A stretch of DNA of 64,000 nt from Streptomyces sp. NBC_01275 (GCF_026340655.1 NZ_JAPEOZ010000001.1:5766001-5830000); one strand, 5' to 3'. Shown: positions 54,051-64,000, counted from the stretch's first letter. Notes: generated from the letters alone by a model not told the origin. Numbers and translations: made by a program.

Positions 54051-54965
54051 GTGTCTGACCAGAACCTGAACGACGCCATCGAGCCCGACGAGTCCGTGGA
54101 CGACGAGCTCGATATCGTCGAGGGCGCTGACGAGGTGGACGAGTTCGAGGCTGCCGACGCCGAGGCGGGCGAGCCCGCGGAGGAAGCCGCGCTCCACGTC
54201 GAGGACGAAGACGACGAGGACGCGGAGAGCGTCGCCGACGACGAGACCGACGCGGACGACGAAGCCGTCGAGGACGCCGACGACGAGCTCGACGAAGAGG
54301 CTGAAGAAGCCGAGGCCGAGGCCGAGGAAGAAGAGCCGGCCGAGCCCGTCGACCCCGTCACCGCCCTGCGCGAGGAGCTGCGCACCCTCCCCGGCGAGTG
54401 GTACGTCATCCACACCTACGCCGGTTACGAGAACCGCGTGAAGACCAACCTGGAGCAGCGCGCCGTCTCGCTGAACGTCGAGGACTTCATCTTCCAGGCC
54501 GAGGTGCCGCAGGAAGAGGTCGCCCAGATCAAGAACGGCGAGCGCAAGACCATCCGTCAGAACAAGCTCCCCGGCTACGTGCTGGTGCGCATGGACCTGA
54601 CGAACGAGTCCTGGGGCGTCGTCCGCAACACCCCCGGCGTCACCGGCTTCGTGGGCAACGCCTACGACCCGTACCCGCTGACCCTGGACGAGATCGTGAA
54701 GATGCTCGCCCCGGAGGCCGAGGAGAAGGCCGCCCGCGAGGCCGCCGAGGCCGAGGGCAAGCCGGCTCCGGCCCGCAAGCTCGAGGTTCAGGTGCTGGAC
54801 TTCGAGGTCGGCGACTCGGTCACCGTCACCGACGGCCCGTTCGCCACGCTGCAGGCCACGATCAACGAGATCAACGCCGACTCGAAGAAGGTCAAGGGCC
54901 TCGTCGAGATCTTCGGCCGCGAGACCCCGGTCGAGCTCAGCTTCGACCAGATCCAGAAGAACTAG
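54051..54965 (+). CDS. nusG: Transcription termination/antitermination factor NusG with acidic extension
   Basis: The protein has 304 residues from GTG 54051. The first about 105 residues are an Asp/Glu-rich extension ([20 protein letters not shown]). The NGN domain follows ([33 protein letters not shown]) and the KOW domain ends the protein ([20 protein letters not shown]). NusG binds RNA polymerase and links to Rho and to the ribosome. The long acidic N-terminus is typical of Streptomyces NusG and absent in E. coli. A perfect 18-bp palindrome and then a T-run terminator follow. Confidence 0.95.
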   Translation: MSDQNLNDAIEPDESVDDELDIVEGADEVDEFEAADAEAGEPAEEAALHVEDEDDEDAESVADDETDADDEAVEDADDELDEEAEEAEAEAEEEEPAEPVDPVTALREELRTLPGEWYVIHTYAGYENRVKTNLEQRAVSLNVEDFIFQAEVPQEEVAQIKNGERKTIRQNKLPGYVLVRMDLTNESWGVVRNTPGVTGFVGNAYDPYPLTLDEIVKMLAPEAEEKAAREAAEAEGKPAPARKLEVQVLDFEVGDSVTVTDGPFATLQATINEINADSKKVKGLVEIFGRETPVELSFDQIQKN

Positions 54966-54983
54966 CACCTGGTACCAGGTGCC
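54966..54983. other. 18-bp palindrome just after nusG
   Basis: GCACCTGGTACCAGGTGC, a perfect palindrome, begins immediately after the nusG TAG. It may protect the 3' end or act with the terminator 28 bases downstream. Confidence 0.7.
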
Positions 54984-55010
54984 GGGCACCTTCTGGAACA
55001 GAAGCCTCCG

Positions 55011-55058
55011 AACAGGTCAGACAGGCTCTCGCAGCCGGTCTGACCTGCTCGGTTTTTG
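55011..55058 (+). terminator. Intrinsic terminator between nusG and rplK
   Basis: GAACAGGTCAGAC (55011-55023) pairs with GTCTGACCTGCTC (55039-55051) with one mismatch, followed by GGTTTTTGG. It separates secE-nusG from the rplK operon. Confidence 0.85.
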
Positions 55059-55168
55059 GCCGCGCATGGATACCCGTTATCGTTGTGCGGTATGCCTCCA
55101 TCCGGATGATCGGCACGATCGTCGCTCGGGATGGCGGCTGAAACTCTCACTAGGACCCGGAGAGAGCA

Positions 55169-55603
55169 ATGCCTCCCAAGAAGAAGAAGGTCACGGGGCT
55201 CATCAAGCTCCAGATCAACGCCGGTGCGGCCAACCCCGCACCGCCGGTCGGCCCCGCGCTCGGCCAGCACGGCGTCAACATCATGGAGTTCTGCAAGGCC
55301 TACAACGCCGCGACCGAGTCGCAGCGTGGCTGGGTGATCCCGGTGGAGATCACGGTCTACGAGGACCGTTCCTTCACCTTCGTCACCAAGACGCCGCCGG
55401 CCGCGAAGATGATCCTCAAGGCCGCTGGTGTCGAGAAGGGCTCTGGCGAGCCGCACAAGACCAAGGTCGCCAAGATCACCGAGGCGCAGGTCCGTGAGAT
55501 CGCCACGACCAAGCTTCCCGACCTGAACGCCAACGACCTGGACGCCGCGTCGAAGATCATCGCCGGCACCGCCCGTTCCATGGGCATCACGGTCGAGGGC
55601 TGA
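55169..55603 (+). CDS. rplK: 50S ribosomal protein L11
   Basis: The protein has 144 residues. It starts [20 protein letters not shown] and has [20 protein letters not shown], the thiostrepton-region loop. L11 binds 23S rRNA at the GTPase centre and is the site of thiostrepton action. It heads the rplK-rplA operon. Confidence 0.97.
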
Positions 55604-55688
55604 TCCCCAGCCCCGTAGCACCTTCGTAGCACCGTGGCAGGGCCTGCTCGGCCCGGACCACGACTCCTCAAGACACACAGGAGCAGTA

Positions 55689-56414
55689 GTGAGCAAGCGC
55701 AGCAAGTCTCTCCGCGCTGCGGACGCCAAGATCGACCGGGACAAGCTCTACGCCCCGCTCGAGGCCGTCCGTCTCGCCAAGGAGACCTCCACGAGCAAGT
55801 TCGACGGCACCGTCGAGGTCGCCTTCCGCCTGGGCGTCGACCCGCGCAAGGCCGACCAGATGGTCCGTGGCACCGTGAACCTGCCGCACGGCACCGGCAA
55901 GACCGCCCGGGTCCTGGTCTTCGCGACCGGTGACCGTGCTGCGGCCGCGGAGGCCGCGGGCGCCGACATCGTCGGCTCCGACGAACTGATCGACGAGGTC
56001 GCGAAGGGGCGTCTGGACTTCGACGCCGTCGTCGCCACCCCGGACCTCATGGGCAAGGTCGGCCGCCTCGGCCGCGTCCTCGGCCCGCGTGGTCTGATGC
56101 CGAACCCGAAGACCGGCACCGTGACCCCGGACGTGGCCAAGGCCGTGACCGAGATCAAGGGCGGCAAGATCGAGTTCCGCGTCGACAAGCACGCGAACCT
56201 GCACTTCATCATCGGCAAGTCGTCCTTCGACGACGACAAGCTGGTGGAGAACTACGGCGCGGCCCTGGACGAGATCCTCCGTCTGAAGCCGTCCGCCGCC
56301 AAGGGTCGCTACATCAAGAAGGCCGCGATCAGCACCACGATCGGCCCCGGCATCCAGGTCGACCCGAACCGCACCCGCAACCTTCTCGTCGAGGAGGACC
56401 CGGCGGCGGTCTGA
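55689..56414 (+). CDS. rplA: 50S ribosomal protein L1
   Basis: The protein has 241 residues from GTG 55689 with GGAG upstream. [20 protein letters not shown] and [20 protein letters not shown] are the L1 signature segments. L1 is the translational repressor of the rplK-rplA operon in many bacteria. The gap of 85 bases to rplK may hold that target. Confidence 0.97.
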   Translation: MSKRSKSLRAADAKIDRDKLYAPLEAVRLAKETSTSKFDGTVEVAFRLGVDPRKADQMVRGTVNLPHGTGKTARVLVFATGDRAAAAEAAGADIVGSDELIDEVAKGRLDFDAVVATPDLMGKVGRLGRVLGPRGLMPNPKTGTVTPDVAKAVTEIKGGKIEFRVDKHANLHFIIGKSSFDDDKLVENYGAALDEILRLKPSAAKGRYIKKAAISTTIGPGIQVDPNRTRNLLVEEDPAAV

Positions 56415-56440
56415 GCCTGACAGCTCACCCACGGTCGGCG

Positions 56441-56481
56441 CGAGCCCCGCAACCTTTCGAGGTGCGGGGCTCGTCCCTTTT
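56441..56481 (+). terminator. Terminator after rplA
   Basis: CGAGCCCCGCA (56441-56451) pairs with TGCGGGGCTCG (56463-56473); the inner CC/GG bases extend the stem, and CCCTTTT follows. This ends the rplK-rplA transcript before the lipoprotein genes. Confidence 0.88.
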
Positions 56482-56561
56482 CCCAGGTACGACTTTTCCA
56501 GGTACGACTGTCAGTGCTGTGAGTTAGCGTGCAGTAACGGGAATCACTGGGGGTGGGGCGA

Positions 56562-57470
56562 ATGAAGCGTACGACCGTGCGCCGAGCGGGCCTGGCGATC
56601 GCGGCGACGACCTTGTTGGCGGGGGCGACCGCCTGCGGCTCGGGCGGCTCGGGTGACTCCGGCGGGTCCGGCGGGTCGGGCGGTTCGGGCCAGGAAAGCC
56701 CGCGGCTCAGTCCGGTGGCCGCCCTGCGCACCGCCGAGAAGTCCACCGACGGCGCCGACTCCGCGAAGGTCGAGTCGACCACGAGCATGGGCTCCCTGAT
56801 GTCGATGACCGCCGACGGCAGCCTCGGCTGGGGCGACGGCCTCACCGGCACGCTCACCATCACCTACACCGGCGGCACCATGGCCGACACGATGCGCCAG
56901 ATGGGCAGCACGTCGATGGAGGCCCGCTATCTCCCCGACGCCTACTACGCGAGGATGGGCGACGCCTTCGCCCAGCAGTCCGGCGGCAAGCACTGGATCA
57001 AGTACGCGTACGACGACCTGGAGAGCCTCGCGGGCAGCTCCGGCGCGTATCTGAAGGACCAGATGCAGAACACCACGCCGAACCAGTCGGTGAAGCTGCT
57101 GCTGGCCTCCGGGGACGTGCGCAGAGTCGGCGAGGAGAAGGTCCGCGGCGAGACGGCCACGCACTACTCGGGCACGGTCGACGTCGCCGACCTCGCCACC
57201 GAGAACTCCAGCCTCAGCGCGAGCCAGCTCGCCGGCCTGAAGAAGCAGCTGGAGCAGGCCGGCGTCACCACCGAGACCGTCGACATCTGGGTCAACGACC
57301 AGGACCTGCTGGTCAAGAAGATCGAGAAGGGCGAGACCACGGCGGGCGCCTACACCCAGACCGCGTTCTACAGCGACTACGGCACCAAGGTCTCCGCCCA
57401 GGAGCCCCCGGCGAGCGACACCGCGGACTTCGCGGAACTGGTGAAGCAGCAGGGACTCGGCACCTCGTAG
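56562..57470 (+). CDS. Predicted lipoprotein, LolA/LppX-like fold (copy 1)
   Basis: The protein has 302 residues from ATG 56562. A signal peptide with Arg residues and a lipobox LLAGATACGSG predicts lipidation; a Gly-Ser-Asp linker follows. The mature domain (SVKLLLASGDVRRVGEEKVR, HYSGTVDVADL, FYSDYGTKVSAQEPPASDT) is the elongated beta-fold found in actinobacterial LppX/LprG-type or LolA-like lipoproteins. It is preceded by a short direct repeat CCAGGTACGACT (near 56485 and 56500). It is a paralogue of the next gene. Confidence 0.83.
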   Translation: MKRTTVRRAGLAIAATTLLAGATACGSGGSGDSGGSGGSGGSGQESPRLSPVAALRTAEKSTDGADSAKVESTTSMGSLMSMTADGSLGWGDGLTGTLTITYTGGTMADTMRQMGSTSMEARYLPDAYYARMGDAFAQQSGGKHWIKYAYDDLESLAGSSGAYLKDQMQNTTPNQSVKLLLASGDVRRVGEEKVRGETATHYSGTVDVADLATENSSLSASQLAGLKKQLEQAGVTTETVDIWVNDQDLLVKKIEKGETTAGAYTQTAFYSDYGTKVSAQEPPASDTADFAELVKQQGLGTS

Positions 57471-57583
57471 CCGCTTGGAGCAGGTCGCGGATATTCACGG
57501 GACCTCACCCGCCCCTCTGGGTTACCTTCACACCCTTGTTGTGAATCGACCGTGTGTTCACTGTGTGCTGTGGGGGAAATGGG

Positions 57584-58399
57584 ATGAGGTCTTCCGTGGG
57601 TGCCCTCGGGCTGTCCGCGCTGCTCGTCGCCGGCTGCGCGGCGACGGGCGGTACGGACGGCGGGGGCGACTCGGCCGCCGCGGCCGCCGTCACCCGGGCC
57701 GCGGCGAAGGCGGAGCAGCCCGTGTCCGTGCGCTACCGCATGACCGGCCGGACGCCGGAGGAGGGCCGCATCAAGGCCGAGGCCGCAATCGGCGTGAAGC
57801 CGGCCGCCATGAGCCTGAAGTCCACCGCGCTCGACGGATCCGAGAAGGGCACCGGAGAGATCCGGCTGGTCGACGGGGTGCTGTACGTCGGCAGCGACGA
57901 GGCTGACGAGGACGGCAAGCACTGGGTGAAGTTCGGGGCCCCGGGCGCCCCCCTGAGCGGCCTCAACGTCGACACCGGTCCGGCGGCCGACCAGGTCCGT
58001 GACAACCCCTCCCACGAGAGCGGCTTCCTCGCCGCCGCCGACGACCTGAAGAAGGCCGGCACGGAGACCGTGGACGGCGTCCGCACCACCCACTACACCG
58101 GCACGGCCACCCTCGACGACATCCGGGCCGCCTACAAGGGCGACGCCAAGAAGGTCCGGCAGCGGACCGAGAAGAGCGTCGCCCAGTACGAGAAGCTGGG
58201 CGTCGACGAGCTCACCATGGACCTGTGGACCGACGGCGCCGACCGCGCCAGACAGCTGCGCATGCGGGGCTTCGGCCGGCACGGCGAGCTCGACCTCACC
58301 ATCACCTTCCACGACTACGGCAAGCCGGTGACCGTGAAGGCCCCGCCCGCCTCGGACACCGTGGACATGGCCAAGGAGCTGAAGAAGGCCGGCGACTGA
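57584..58399 (+). CDS. Predicted lipoprotein, LolA/LppX-like fold (copy 2)
   Basis: The protein has 271 residues from ATG 57584. Signal peptide and lipobox are LLVAGCAATG. The mature part shares motifs with copy 1, such as TTHYTGTATLDDIRAAY, a KGDAKKVRQRTEKSVAQYEK helix and FHDYGKPVTVKAPPASDTVD. Copy 1 has HYSGTVDVADL and SDYGTKVSAQEPPASDT at the equivalent places, so the pair arose by duplication. Both sit between rplA and rplJ, where most non-Streptomyces genomes have none. The function is unknown. Confidence 0.85.
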   Translation: MRSSVGALGLSALLVAGCAATGGTDGGGDSAAAAAVTRAAAKAEQPVSVRYRMTGRTPEEGRIKAEAAIGVKPAAMSLKSTALDGSEKGTGEIRLVDGVLYVGSDEADEDGKHWVKFGAPGAPLSGLNVDTGPAADQVRDNPSHESGFLAAADDLKKAGTETVDGVRTTHYTGTATLDDIRAAYKGDAKKVRQRTEKSVAQYEKLGVDELTMDLWTDGADRARQLRMRGFGRHGELDLTITFHDYGKPVTVKAPPASDTVDMAKELKKAGD

Positions 58400-58455
58400 G
58401 CCGTGGTGCCGGGCCCTGTATCCGACTCCTGGAACCGGGTCCCGTACGGGCGGAT

Positions 58456-58485
58456 TTGCTTGACGCCGACCCGTTCGCGTACTCT
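58456..58485 (+). promoter_or_regulatory. Candidate promoter of rplJ-rplL
   Basis: A -35-like TTGCTT (58456-58461), or the overlapping TTGACG at 58460, stands 18 or 14 bases from a -10-like TACTCT (58480-58485). The 18-base spacing is preferred. It would yield a leader of over 200 bases before rplJ. Confidence 0.35.
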
Positions 58486-58519
58486 TCCGAAGAAGCCAAA
58501 GACCGCTGGTCGTCGCCGT

Positions 58520-58720
58520 GCACTCGCAAGAGGGTTCGGTGACCGAAGGATCCGTTGTCATACGGACGACCCGCGCAGGTGACTGTGGAATTGCTCCCGG
58601 ATGGAATCCGCCCACGGAATTCGTTCGGTCGAGCTACGCCCCGTGCACCTGTGCCGGGGCGTTTCGTCTGTCGCAGCCCCTTCCGAGCGGTCGTCATCAC
58701 CCGGAAGGAGGCCGACGCTC
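58520..58720 (+). promoter_or_regulatory. Leader of rplJ, candidate L10 autoregulation site
   Basis: The 200-base segment upstream of rplJ has no convincing gene and can fold with GCCCCGTGCACCTGTGCCGGGGC (58638-58660) as a strong hairpin. A bound L10-L12 complex regulates rplJ in many bacteria by a leader structure in this position. Assignment here rests on position and foldability. Confidence 0.45.
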
Positions 58721-59251
58721 ATGGCAAGGCCCGACAAGGCTGCCGCGGTAGCCGAGCTCGCGGAGCAGTTCCGCAGCTCGAACGCCGCTGTGCTGACCGA
58801 GTACCGGGGTCTCACCGTGGCGCAGCTCAAGACGCTGCGCCGTTCGCTCGGTGAAGACGCCCAGTACGCCGTGGTGAAGAACACGCTGACCAAGATTGCG
58901 GCCAACGAGGCCGGGATCTCGACGCTCGACGACCTGTTCAACGGTCCGACGGCGGTCGCCTTCATCACCGGTGACCCGGTGACGTCGGCGAAGGGTCTTC
59001 GTGACTTCGCCAAGGACAACCCGAACCTCGTCATCAAGGGCGGTGTCCTTGACGGCAAGGCGCTGTCCGCCGACGAGATCAAGAAGCTTGCGGACCTCGA
59101 GTCCCGCGAGGTTCTGCTCAGCAAGCTGGCCGGTGCGTTCAAGGGCAAGCAGTCCCAGGCTGCCTCGCTCTTCCAGGCGCTCCCGTCGAAGTTCGTCCGC
59201 ACTGCGGAGGCGCTTCGGGTCAAGCTCGCCGAGCAGGGCGGTGCCGAGTAA
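58721..59251 (+). CDS. rplJ: 50S ribosomal protein L10
   Basis: The protein has 176 residues from ATG 58721, with GGAAGGAGG upstream; the longer frame is a leader artefact. [40 protein letters not shown] and the C-terminal helix binding L7/L12 are typical. L10 anchors the L12 stalk to 23S rRNA and regulates its own operon. rplL follows 126 bases later. Confidence 0.96.
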   Translation: MARPDKAAAVAELAEQFRSSNAAVLTEYRGLTVAQLKTLRRSLGEDAQYAVVKNTLTKIAANEAGISTLDDLFNGPTAVAFITGDPVTSAKGLRDFAKDNPNLVIKGGVLDGKALSADEIKKLADLESREVLLSKLAGAFKGKQSQAASLFQALPSKFVRTAEALRVKLAEQGGAE

Positions 59252-59377
59252 CTCGGCTCCCGAAATGATCGCCGCCTGAAGGCTCCGGCCCTCGGCAGCG
59301 GTCGTTAGCGGGCCGAACGTACGCCCGCCACACATGTACATACCGGCACCAGCCGAATTAGTGGAAGGATCGCCCAC

Positions 59378-59764
59378 ATGGCGACGAAGCTGTCCCAGGA
59401 AGAGCTGCTCGAGCAGTTCGAGTCCCTCACCCTCATCGAGCTCTCCGAGTTCGTGAAGGCCTTCGAGGAGAAGTTCGACGTCACCGCCGCCGCCGCGGTC
59501 GCCGTTGCGGGTCCGGCCGGTCCGGCCGCCGCCGCCGAGGCCGTCGAGGAGCAGGACGAGTTCGACGTCATCCTCACGGGTGCCGGCGAGAAGAAGATCC
59601 AGGTCATCAAGGTCGTGCGTGAGCTGACCTCCCTGGGCCTGAAGGAGGCCAAGGACCTCGTGGACGGCGCTCCGAAGCCCGTCGTCGAGAAGGTCGCCAA
59701 GGAGGCCGCTGAGAAGGCCGCCGAGGCCCTCAAGGCCGCCGGCGCCTCCGTCGAGGTCAAGTAA
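59378..59764 (+). CDS. rplL: 50S ribosomal protein L7/L12
   Basis: The protein has 128 residues. It has an N-terminal dimerisation helix, the Ala-rich hinge ([20 protein letters not shown]) and the C-terminal domain with [20 protein letters not shown] recruiting GTPase factors. It forms the ribosomal stalk. Its 3' end is followed by an attenuator hairpin before rpoB. Confidence 0.97.
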   Translation: MATKLSQEELLEQFESLTLIELSEFVKAFEEKFDVTAAAAVAVAGPAGPAAAAEAVEEQDEFDVILTGAGEKKIQVIKVVRELTSLGLKEAKDLVDGAPKPVVEKVAKEAAEKAAEALKAAGASVEVK

Positions 59765-59835
59765 CACTTCGCGGTCGAGCAGTCGACCGTATGTGACGGC
59801 TGAAACTGTCCCTTCGGGGCTGTAACGCTGACGCA

Positions 59836-59873
59836 CCGAAGAGCGATCATCCATCTGGGTGGTCGCTCTTCGG
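59836..59873 (+). terminator. Attenuator-like hairpin between rplL and rpoB
   Basis: CCGAAGAGCGA (59836-59846) pairs with TCGCTCTTCGG (59863-59873); the inner bases pair partly. It lacks a strong T-run. In many bacteria a partial terminator here sets the ratio of ribosomal protein to RNA polymerase expression. Confidence 0.7.
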
Positions 59874-59901
59874 CGTTCCCGGGGGTCCGGCCACGGTTGC
59901 C

Positions 59902-59929
59902 TTGCACCTGCTTTGACGAGGGGTATGGT
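59902..59929 (+). promoter_or_regulatory. Candidate promoter in the rpoB leader
   Basis: TTGCAC (59902-59907) and TATGGT (59924-59929) are separated by 16 bases. It would provide separate rpoBC transcription with a long leader of over 400 bases. The gap from 59765 to 60346 (582 bases) contains no gene that I believe; the small frames within it lack support. Confidence 0.35.
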
Positions 59930-60346
59930 GATCTTCGTTGTGTCTCCGAGAGCCCCGGTTCGGGCAAGGGGGGCCTTGACGAACCGCACGCAGCGCGCAA
60001 TTCTCAGGACGCGTCGTCACAACGATCCGAGTTCCGAGGCATGGATCGACGACGAAGAGGGCAGTATCACCGTGCGTTGAGGGCTAGCAGACCGAGGGCG
60101 TTGAGAACTACGAGGGTCTCGAGAAACCCGCACTGGACATCAGTGTGCCAAGTGGCTACACTGACCCTTTGCGCTGCCTGTTAGCTGTCCCCTGCCCGTC
60201 ACCAGGGGCATGCCCTCACTTGAGCCCGGACGACCAGAAATCCCTGACCTGGCCCTTTGACCAGGATCCGGGAGGACTGTCTCTGTGCACAGGACTGAGG
60301 GGCCGGTACGCGCGTAGTGAGTCCGAGCCCTCGGAAGGACCCCCTC

Positions 60347-63300
60347 TTGGCCGCCTCGCGCAACGCCTCGATCGCGAATACGAACAACGCCGCCAGCACC
60401 GCCCCGCTGCGCATCTCCTTTGCAAAGATCAAGGAGCCCCTCGAGGTTCCGAACCTTCTCGCGCTGCAAACCGAGAGCTTTGACTGGCTGCTCGGCAACG
60501 ACGCGTGGAAGGCTCGCGTCGAGGCGGCCCTGGAGTCCGGTCAGGACGTCCCCACGAAGTCCGGTCTGGAGGAGATCTTCGAGGAGATCTCTCCGATCGA
60601 GGACTTCTCCGGGTCGATGTCGCTGACCTTCCGCGACCACCGTTTCGAGCCGCCGAAGAACAGCATCGACGAGTGCAAGGACCGCGACTTCACGTTCGCG
60701 GCCCCGCTCTTCGTGACGGCCGAGTTCACCAACAACGAGACCGGCGAGATCAAGTCCCAGACGGTCTTCATGGGCGACTTCCCGCTCATGACCAACAAGG
60801 GCACCTTCGTCATCAACGGCACCGAGCGTGTCGTGGTGTCGCAGCTGGTCCGTTCGCCGGGCGTCTACTTCGACTCCTCGATCGACAAGACGTCCGACAA
60901 GGACATCTTCTCCGCCAAGGTGATCCCGTCCCGGGGCGCCTGGCTGGAGCTGGAGATCGACAAGCGCGACATGGTCGGCGTCCGCATCGACCGCAAGCGC
61001 AAGCAGTCCGTCACCGTCCTCCTCAAGGCCCTCGGCTGGACCACCGAGCAGATCCTGGAGGAGTTCGGCGAGTACGAGTCCATGCGCGCCACCCTGGAGA
61101 AGGACCACACCCAGGGCCAGGACGACGCGCTGCTCGACATCTACCGCAAGCTGCGTCCGGGCGAGCCGCCGACCCGTGAGGCCGCGCAGACGCTTCTGGA
61201 GAACCTCTACTTCAACCCGAAGCGCTACGACCTCGCCAAGGTCGGCCGTTACAAGGTCAACAAGAAGCTGGGCGGCGACGCTCCGCTGAACGCGGGCGTG
61301 CTGACCGTCGAGGACGTCATCTCGACGATCAAGTACCTGGTCAAGCTGCACGCCGGCGAGACCGAGACGACCTCGGACAACGGCACGTCGATCGTCGTCG
61401 AGACCGACGACATCGACCACTTCGGCAACCGTCGTCTGCGCAGCGTCGGCGAGCTCATCCAGAACCAGGTCCGCACGGGTCTGGCGCGTATGGAGCGAGT
61501 CGTCCGCGAGCGGATGACGACCCAGGACGTCGAGGCGATCACGCCGCAGACCCTGATCAACATCCGGCCGGTCGTCGCCTCCATCAAGGAGTTCTTCGGC
61601 ACCAGCCAGCTGTCGCAGTTCATGGACCAGAACAACCCGCTGTCGGGTCTCACCCACAAGCGCCGTCTGTCGGCTCTTGGTCCGGGTGGTCTCTCCCGTG
61701 AGCGGGCCGGCTTCGAGGTCCGTGACGTGCACCCCTCGCACTACGGCCGCATGTGCCCGATCGAGACGCCCGAAGGCCCGAACATCGGTCTGATCGGCTC
61801 GCTCGCCTCCTACGGCCGCGTCAACGCGTTCGGCTTCGTGGAGACGCCGTACCGCAAGGTCGTCGGCGACGTCGTCACCGACGAGGTCGACTACCTGACG
61901 GCCGACGAGGAGGACCGCTACGTCATCGCGCAGGCCAACGCCCTGCTCAACGACGACATGCAGTTCACCGAGTCCCGCGTCCTGGTCCGCCGTCGTGGCG
62001 GCGAGGTCGACTACGTCCCCGGTGACGACGTGGACTACATGGACGTCTCGCCGCGCCAGATGGTGTCGGTCGCGACCGCCATGATCCCGTTCCTCGAGCA
62101 CGACGACGCCAACCGTGCCCTCATGGGCGCGAACATGATGCGTCAGGCCGTGCCGCTCATCAAGAGCGAGTCCCCGCTCGTCGGCACCGGCATGGAGTAC
62201 CGCTCCGCCGTCGACGCCGGCGACGTGGTCAAGGCCGAGAAGGCGGGTGTCGTCCAGGAGGTCTCCGCGGACTACATCACCACCGCCAACGACGACGGCA
62301 CGTACATCACGTACCGCCTGGCCAAGTTCGCCCGCTCCAACCAGGGCACCTCGGTCAACCAGAAGGTCATCGTCAACGAGGGCGACCGGATCATCGAGGG
62401 CCAGGTCCTGGCCGACGGTCCGGCCACCGAGAACGGCGAGATGGCGCTGGGCAAGAACCTGCTCGTGGCGTTCATGCCGTGGGAGGGTCACAACTACGAG
62501 GACGCGATCATCCTGTCGCAGCGCCTCGTGCAGGACGACGTCCTCTCCTCGATCCACATCGAGGAGCACGAGGTCGACGCCCGTGACACCAAGCTCGGCC
62601 CCGAGGAGATCACCCGGGACATCCCGAACGTCTCCGAGGAGGTCCTCGCCGACCTCGACGAGCGCGGCATCATCCGCATCGGCGCCGAGGTCGTCGCCGG
62701 CGACATCCTCGTCGGCAAGGTCACGCCCAAGGGCGAGACCGAGCTGACCCCGGAGGAGCGCCTGCTGCGCGCGATCTTCGGTGAGAAGGCCCGTGAGGTC
62801 CGTGACACCTCGCTGAAGGTGCCGCACGGCGAGATCGGCAAGGTCATCGGCGTCCGCGTCTTCGACCGTGAGGAGGGCGACGAGCTGCCGCCGGGCGTGA
62901 ACCAGCTGGTTCGGGTCTACGTGGCGCAGAAGCGCAAGATCACGGACGGTGACAAGCTCGCCGGCCGCCACGGCAACAAGGGTGTCATCTCCAAGATCCT
63001 GCCCATCGAGGACATGCCGTTCCTCGAGGACGGGACCCCGGTCGACATCATCCTCAACCCGCTCGGTGTGCCGTCCCGAATGAACCCGGGACAGGTGCTG
63101 GAGATCCACCTCGGCTGGCTCGCCAGCCGCGGCTGGGACGTCTCCGGTCTCGCCGACGACTGGGCCAAGCGGCTCCAGGTGATCGGCGCCGACCAGGTCG
63201 CCCCCGGCACCAACGTCGCCACCCCGGTCTTCGACGGCGCCCGCGAGGACGAGCTGGCCGGTCTGCTGCAGCACACCATCCCGAACCGCGACGGCGAGCG

Positions 63301-63832
63301 CATGGTGCTCCCGACCGGCAAGGCGCGGATGTTCGACGGCCGTAGCGGTGAGCCGTTCCCGGACCCGATCTCGGTCGGCTACATGTACATCCTGAAGCTG
63401 CACCACCTGGTCGACGACAAGCTGCACGCCCGTTCGACCGGTCCGTACTCGATGATCACCCAGCAGCCGCTGGGTGGTAAGGCGCAGTTCGGCGGTCAGC
63501 GATTCGGCGAGATGGAGGTGTGGGCGCTGGAGGCATACGGCGCCGCGTACGCCCTCCAGGAGCTGCTGACCATCAAGTCCGACGACGTCACCGGCCGCGT
63601 GAAGGTCTACGAGGCCATCGTCAAGGGCGAGAACATCCCCGAGCCCGGCATCCCCGAGTCCTTCAAGGTGCTCATCAAGGAGATGCAGTCTCTCTGCCTG
63701 AACGTGGAGGTGCTGTCGAGTGACGGTATGTCCATCGAGATGCGTGACACCGACGAGGACGTCTTCCGCGCGGCGGAGGAGCTCGGCATCGACCTGTCCC
63801 GGCGCGAGCCGAGCAGCGTCGAAGAGGTCTGA
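60347..63832 (+). CDS. rpoB: DNA-directed RNA polymerase beta subunit
   Basis: The protein has 1161 residues from TTG 60347, preceded by GGAAGGA at 8 bases; the first residues are [20 protein letters not shown], as in other Streptomyces RpoB (1161 residues in S. coelicolor). The rifampicin region at about 418-450 is wild type, with [20 protein letters not shown] followed by [12 protein letters not shown], including the Asp, His and Ser residues that mutate in resistance. [20 protein letters not shown] and SYNRKSQEPFGDRLD-type conserved regions follow. The upstream ATG frame start (60317) is rejected because a TTG with a ribosome site fits the family. Confidence 0.97.
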   Translation: MAASRNASIANTNNAASTAPLRISFAKIKEPLEVPNLLALQTESFDWLLGNDAWKARVEAALESGQDVPTKSGLEEIFEEISPIEDFSGSMSLTFRDHRFEPPKNSIDECKDRDFTFAAPLFVTAEFTNNETGEIKSQTVFMGDFPLMTNKGTFVINGTERVVVSQLVRSPGVYFDSSIDKTSDKDIFSAKVIPSRGAWLELEIDKRDMVGVRIDRKRKQSVTVLLKALGWTTEQILEEFGEYESMRATLEKDHTQGQDDALLDIYRKLRPGEPPTREAAQTLLENLYFNPKRYDLAKVGRYKVNKKLGGDAPLNAGVLTVEDVISTIKYLVKLHAGETETTSDNGTSIVVETDDIDHFGNRRLRSVGELIQNQVRTGLARMERVVRERMTTQDVEAITPQTLINIRPVVASIKEFFGTSQLSQFMDQNNPLSGLTHKRRLSALGPGGLSRERAGFEVRDVHPSHYGRMCPIETPEGPNIGLIGSLASYGRVNAFGFVETPYRKVVGDVVTDEVDYLTADEEDRYVIAQANALLNDDMQFTESRVLVRRRGGEVDYVPGDDVDYMDVSPRQMVSVATAMIPFLEHDDANRALMGANMMRQAVPLIKSESPLVGTGMEYRSAVDAGDVVKAEKAGVVQEVSADYITTANDDGTYITYRLAKFARSNQGTSVNQKVIVNEGDRIIEGQVLADGPATENGEMALGKNLLVAFMPWEGHNYEDAIILSQRLVQDDVLSSIHIEEHEVDARDTKLGPEEITRDIPNVSEEVLADLDERGIIRIGAEVVAGDILVGKVTPKGETELTPEERLLRAIFGEKAREVRDTSLKVPHGEIGKVIGVRVFDREEGDELPPGVNQLVRVYVAQKRKITDGDKLAGRHGNKGVISKILPIEDMPFLEDGTPVDIILNPLGVPSRMNPGQVLEIHLGWLASRGWDVSGLADDWAKRLQVIGADQVAPGTNVATPVFDGAREDELAGLLQHTIPNRDGERMVLPTGKARMFDGRSGEPFPDPISVGYMYILKLHHLVDDKLHARSTGPYSMITQQPLGGKAQFGGQRFGEMEVWALEAYGAAYALQELLTIKSDDVTGRVKVYEAIVKGENIPEPGIPESFKVLIKEMQSLCLNVEVLSSDGMSIEMRDTDEDVFRAAEELGIDLSRREPSSVEEV

Positions 63833-63945
63833 CGGGAGTTCGGCGGGCCTTTGAACGCCTTTGGAACGGCGAACGAAGGCCCGCCGGCCCCGGGACCCCC
63901 GTATCAGACCCCAAGACTTACAACCCTGAGAGGGATTGACGCATA

Positions 63946-64000
63946 GTGCTCGACGTCAACTTCTTCGACGAGCTCCGGATCGGTCTGGCTACCGCTGACG
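63946..64000 (+). CDS. rpoC: RNA polymerase beta' subunit, N-terminus (cut by window edge)
   Basis: GTG 63946 opens the reading frame MLDVNFFDELRIGLATAD, the standard actinobacterial beta' start. It lies 113 bases after rpoB, in the invariant rpoB-rpoC order. Only 18 codons are in the window. Confidence 0.95.
   Translation, partial: MLDVNFFDELRIGLATAD

Noticed and set aside
61596..61700. Rifampicin-resistance substitutions in rpoB
   Set aside because: The region reads [20 protein letters not shown] and [12 protein letters not shown], the sensitive wild-type sequence.
60140..63427. A 1095-codon open frame opposite rpoB
   Set aside because: It is the antisense shadow of rpoB caused by high GC and codon bias. 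It has no ribosome site or recognisable domain.

Overview
The window is high-GC actinobacterial chromosome, almost certainly from a Streptomyces. The evidence is very strong codon bias, many GTG starts, frequent 4-base start/stop overlaps, and a gene order that follows the Streptomyces korAB - nuo2 - htpX ... tRNA-Tyr ... rpmG - hadAB - murB ... aspC - tRNA-Trp - secE - nusG - rplKA - rplJL - rpoBC stretch. Both ends cut genes: a NAD(P)-binding oxidoreductase on the left and rpoC on the right.

Bases 1-22317 hold an HxlR regulator divergent from the cut oxidoreductase, then 2-oxoacid:ferredoxin oxidoreductase (korA-korB). A response regulator and two paralogous membrane sensor kinases follow. 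Next comes a ten-gene complex I-like operon (nuoABCHIJKLMN) with no nuoD, E, F or G, then htpX, a YccF-type membrane protein, an amino-acid permease and a GlsB-type membrane protein. Its placement beside korAB suggests ferredoxin-linked electron input.

Bases 22318-31574 hold yajQ, an intact tRNA-Tyr (the site known to be used by SLP1-type integrative elements), and several small or conserved genes. These include an amidohydrolase-fold protein whose catalytic motifs look eroded. Then come tRNA-Thr, tRNA-Met, rpmG, hadA-hadB, a TetR regulator and its MFS exporter with matching operators, and murB.

Bases 31575-50822 are an accessory block set between murB and the adenosine deaminase/aspC pair. 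Its centrepiece is a 1451-residue CHAT (caspase-like) protease with a TTA codon. Its C-terminal tail resembles the MbcA/ParS (DUF2384) antitoxin domain, and an overlapping gene follows it for a RES-family (NAD-degrading) toxin. Around this pair are a tightly overlapped FHA / Clp-like AAA+ / coiled-coil / Ser-Thr kinase operon, a macro-domain protein, a radical SAM activase-like protein, and an operon of a cytoplasmic protein, a vWA-like lipoprotein and a polytopic membrane protein. I interpret this as an undescribed NAD-centred conflict or programmed-dormancy system under kinase and protease control. That function is inference. A TetR/NAD(P)-binding reductase pair with twin operators closes the block.

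Bases 50823-64000 return to core genes: adenosine deaminase, aspC, tRNA-Trp, secE, nusG, rplK, rplA, two paralogous lipoproteins inserted before rplJ-rplL, rpoB with a TTG start, and the start of rpoC. Recognisable terminators and leaders separate these units.
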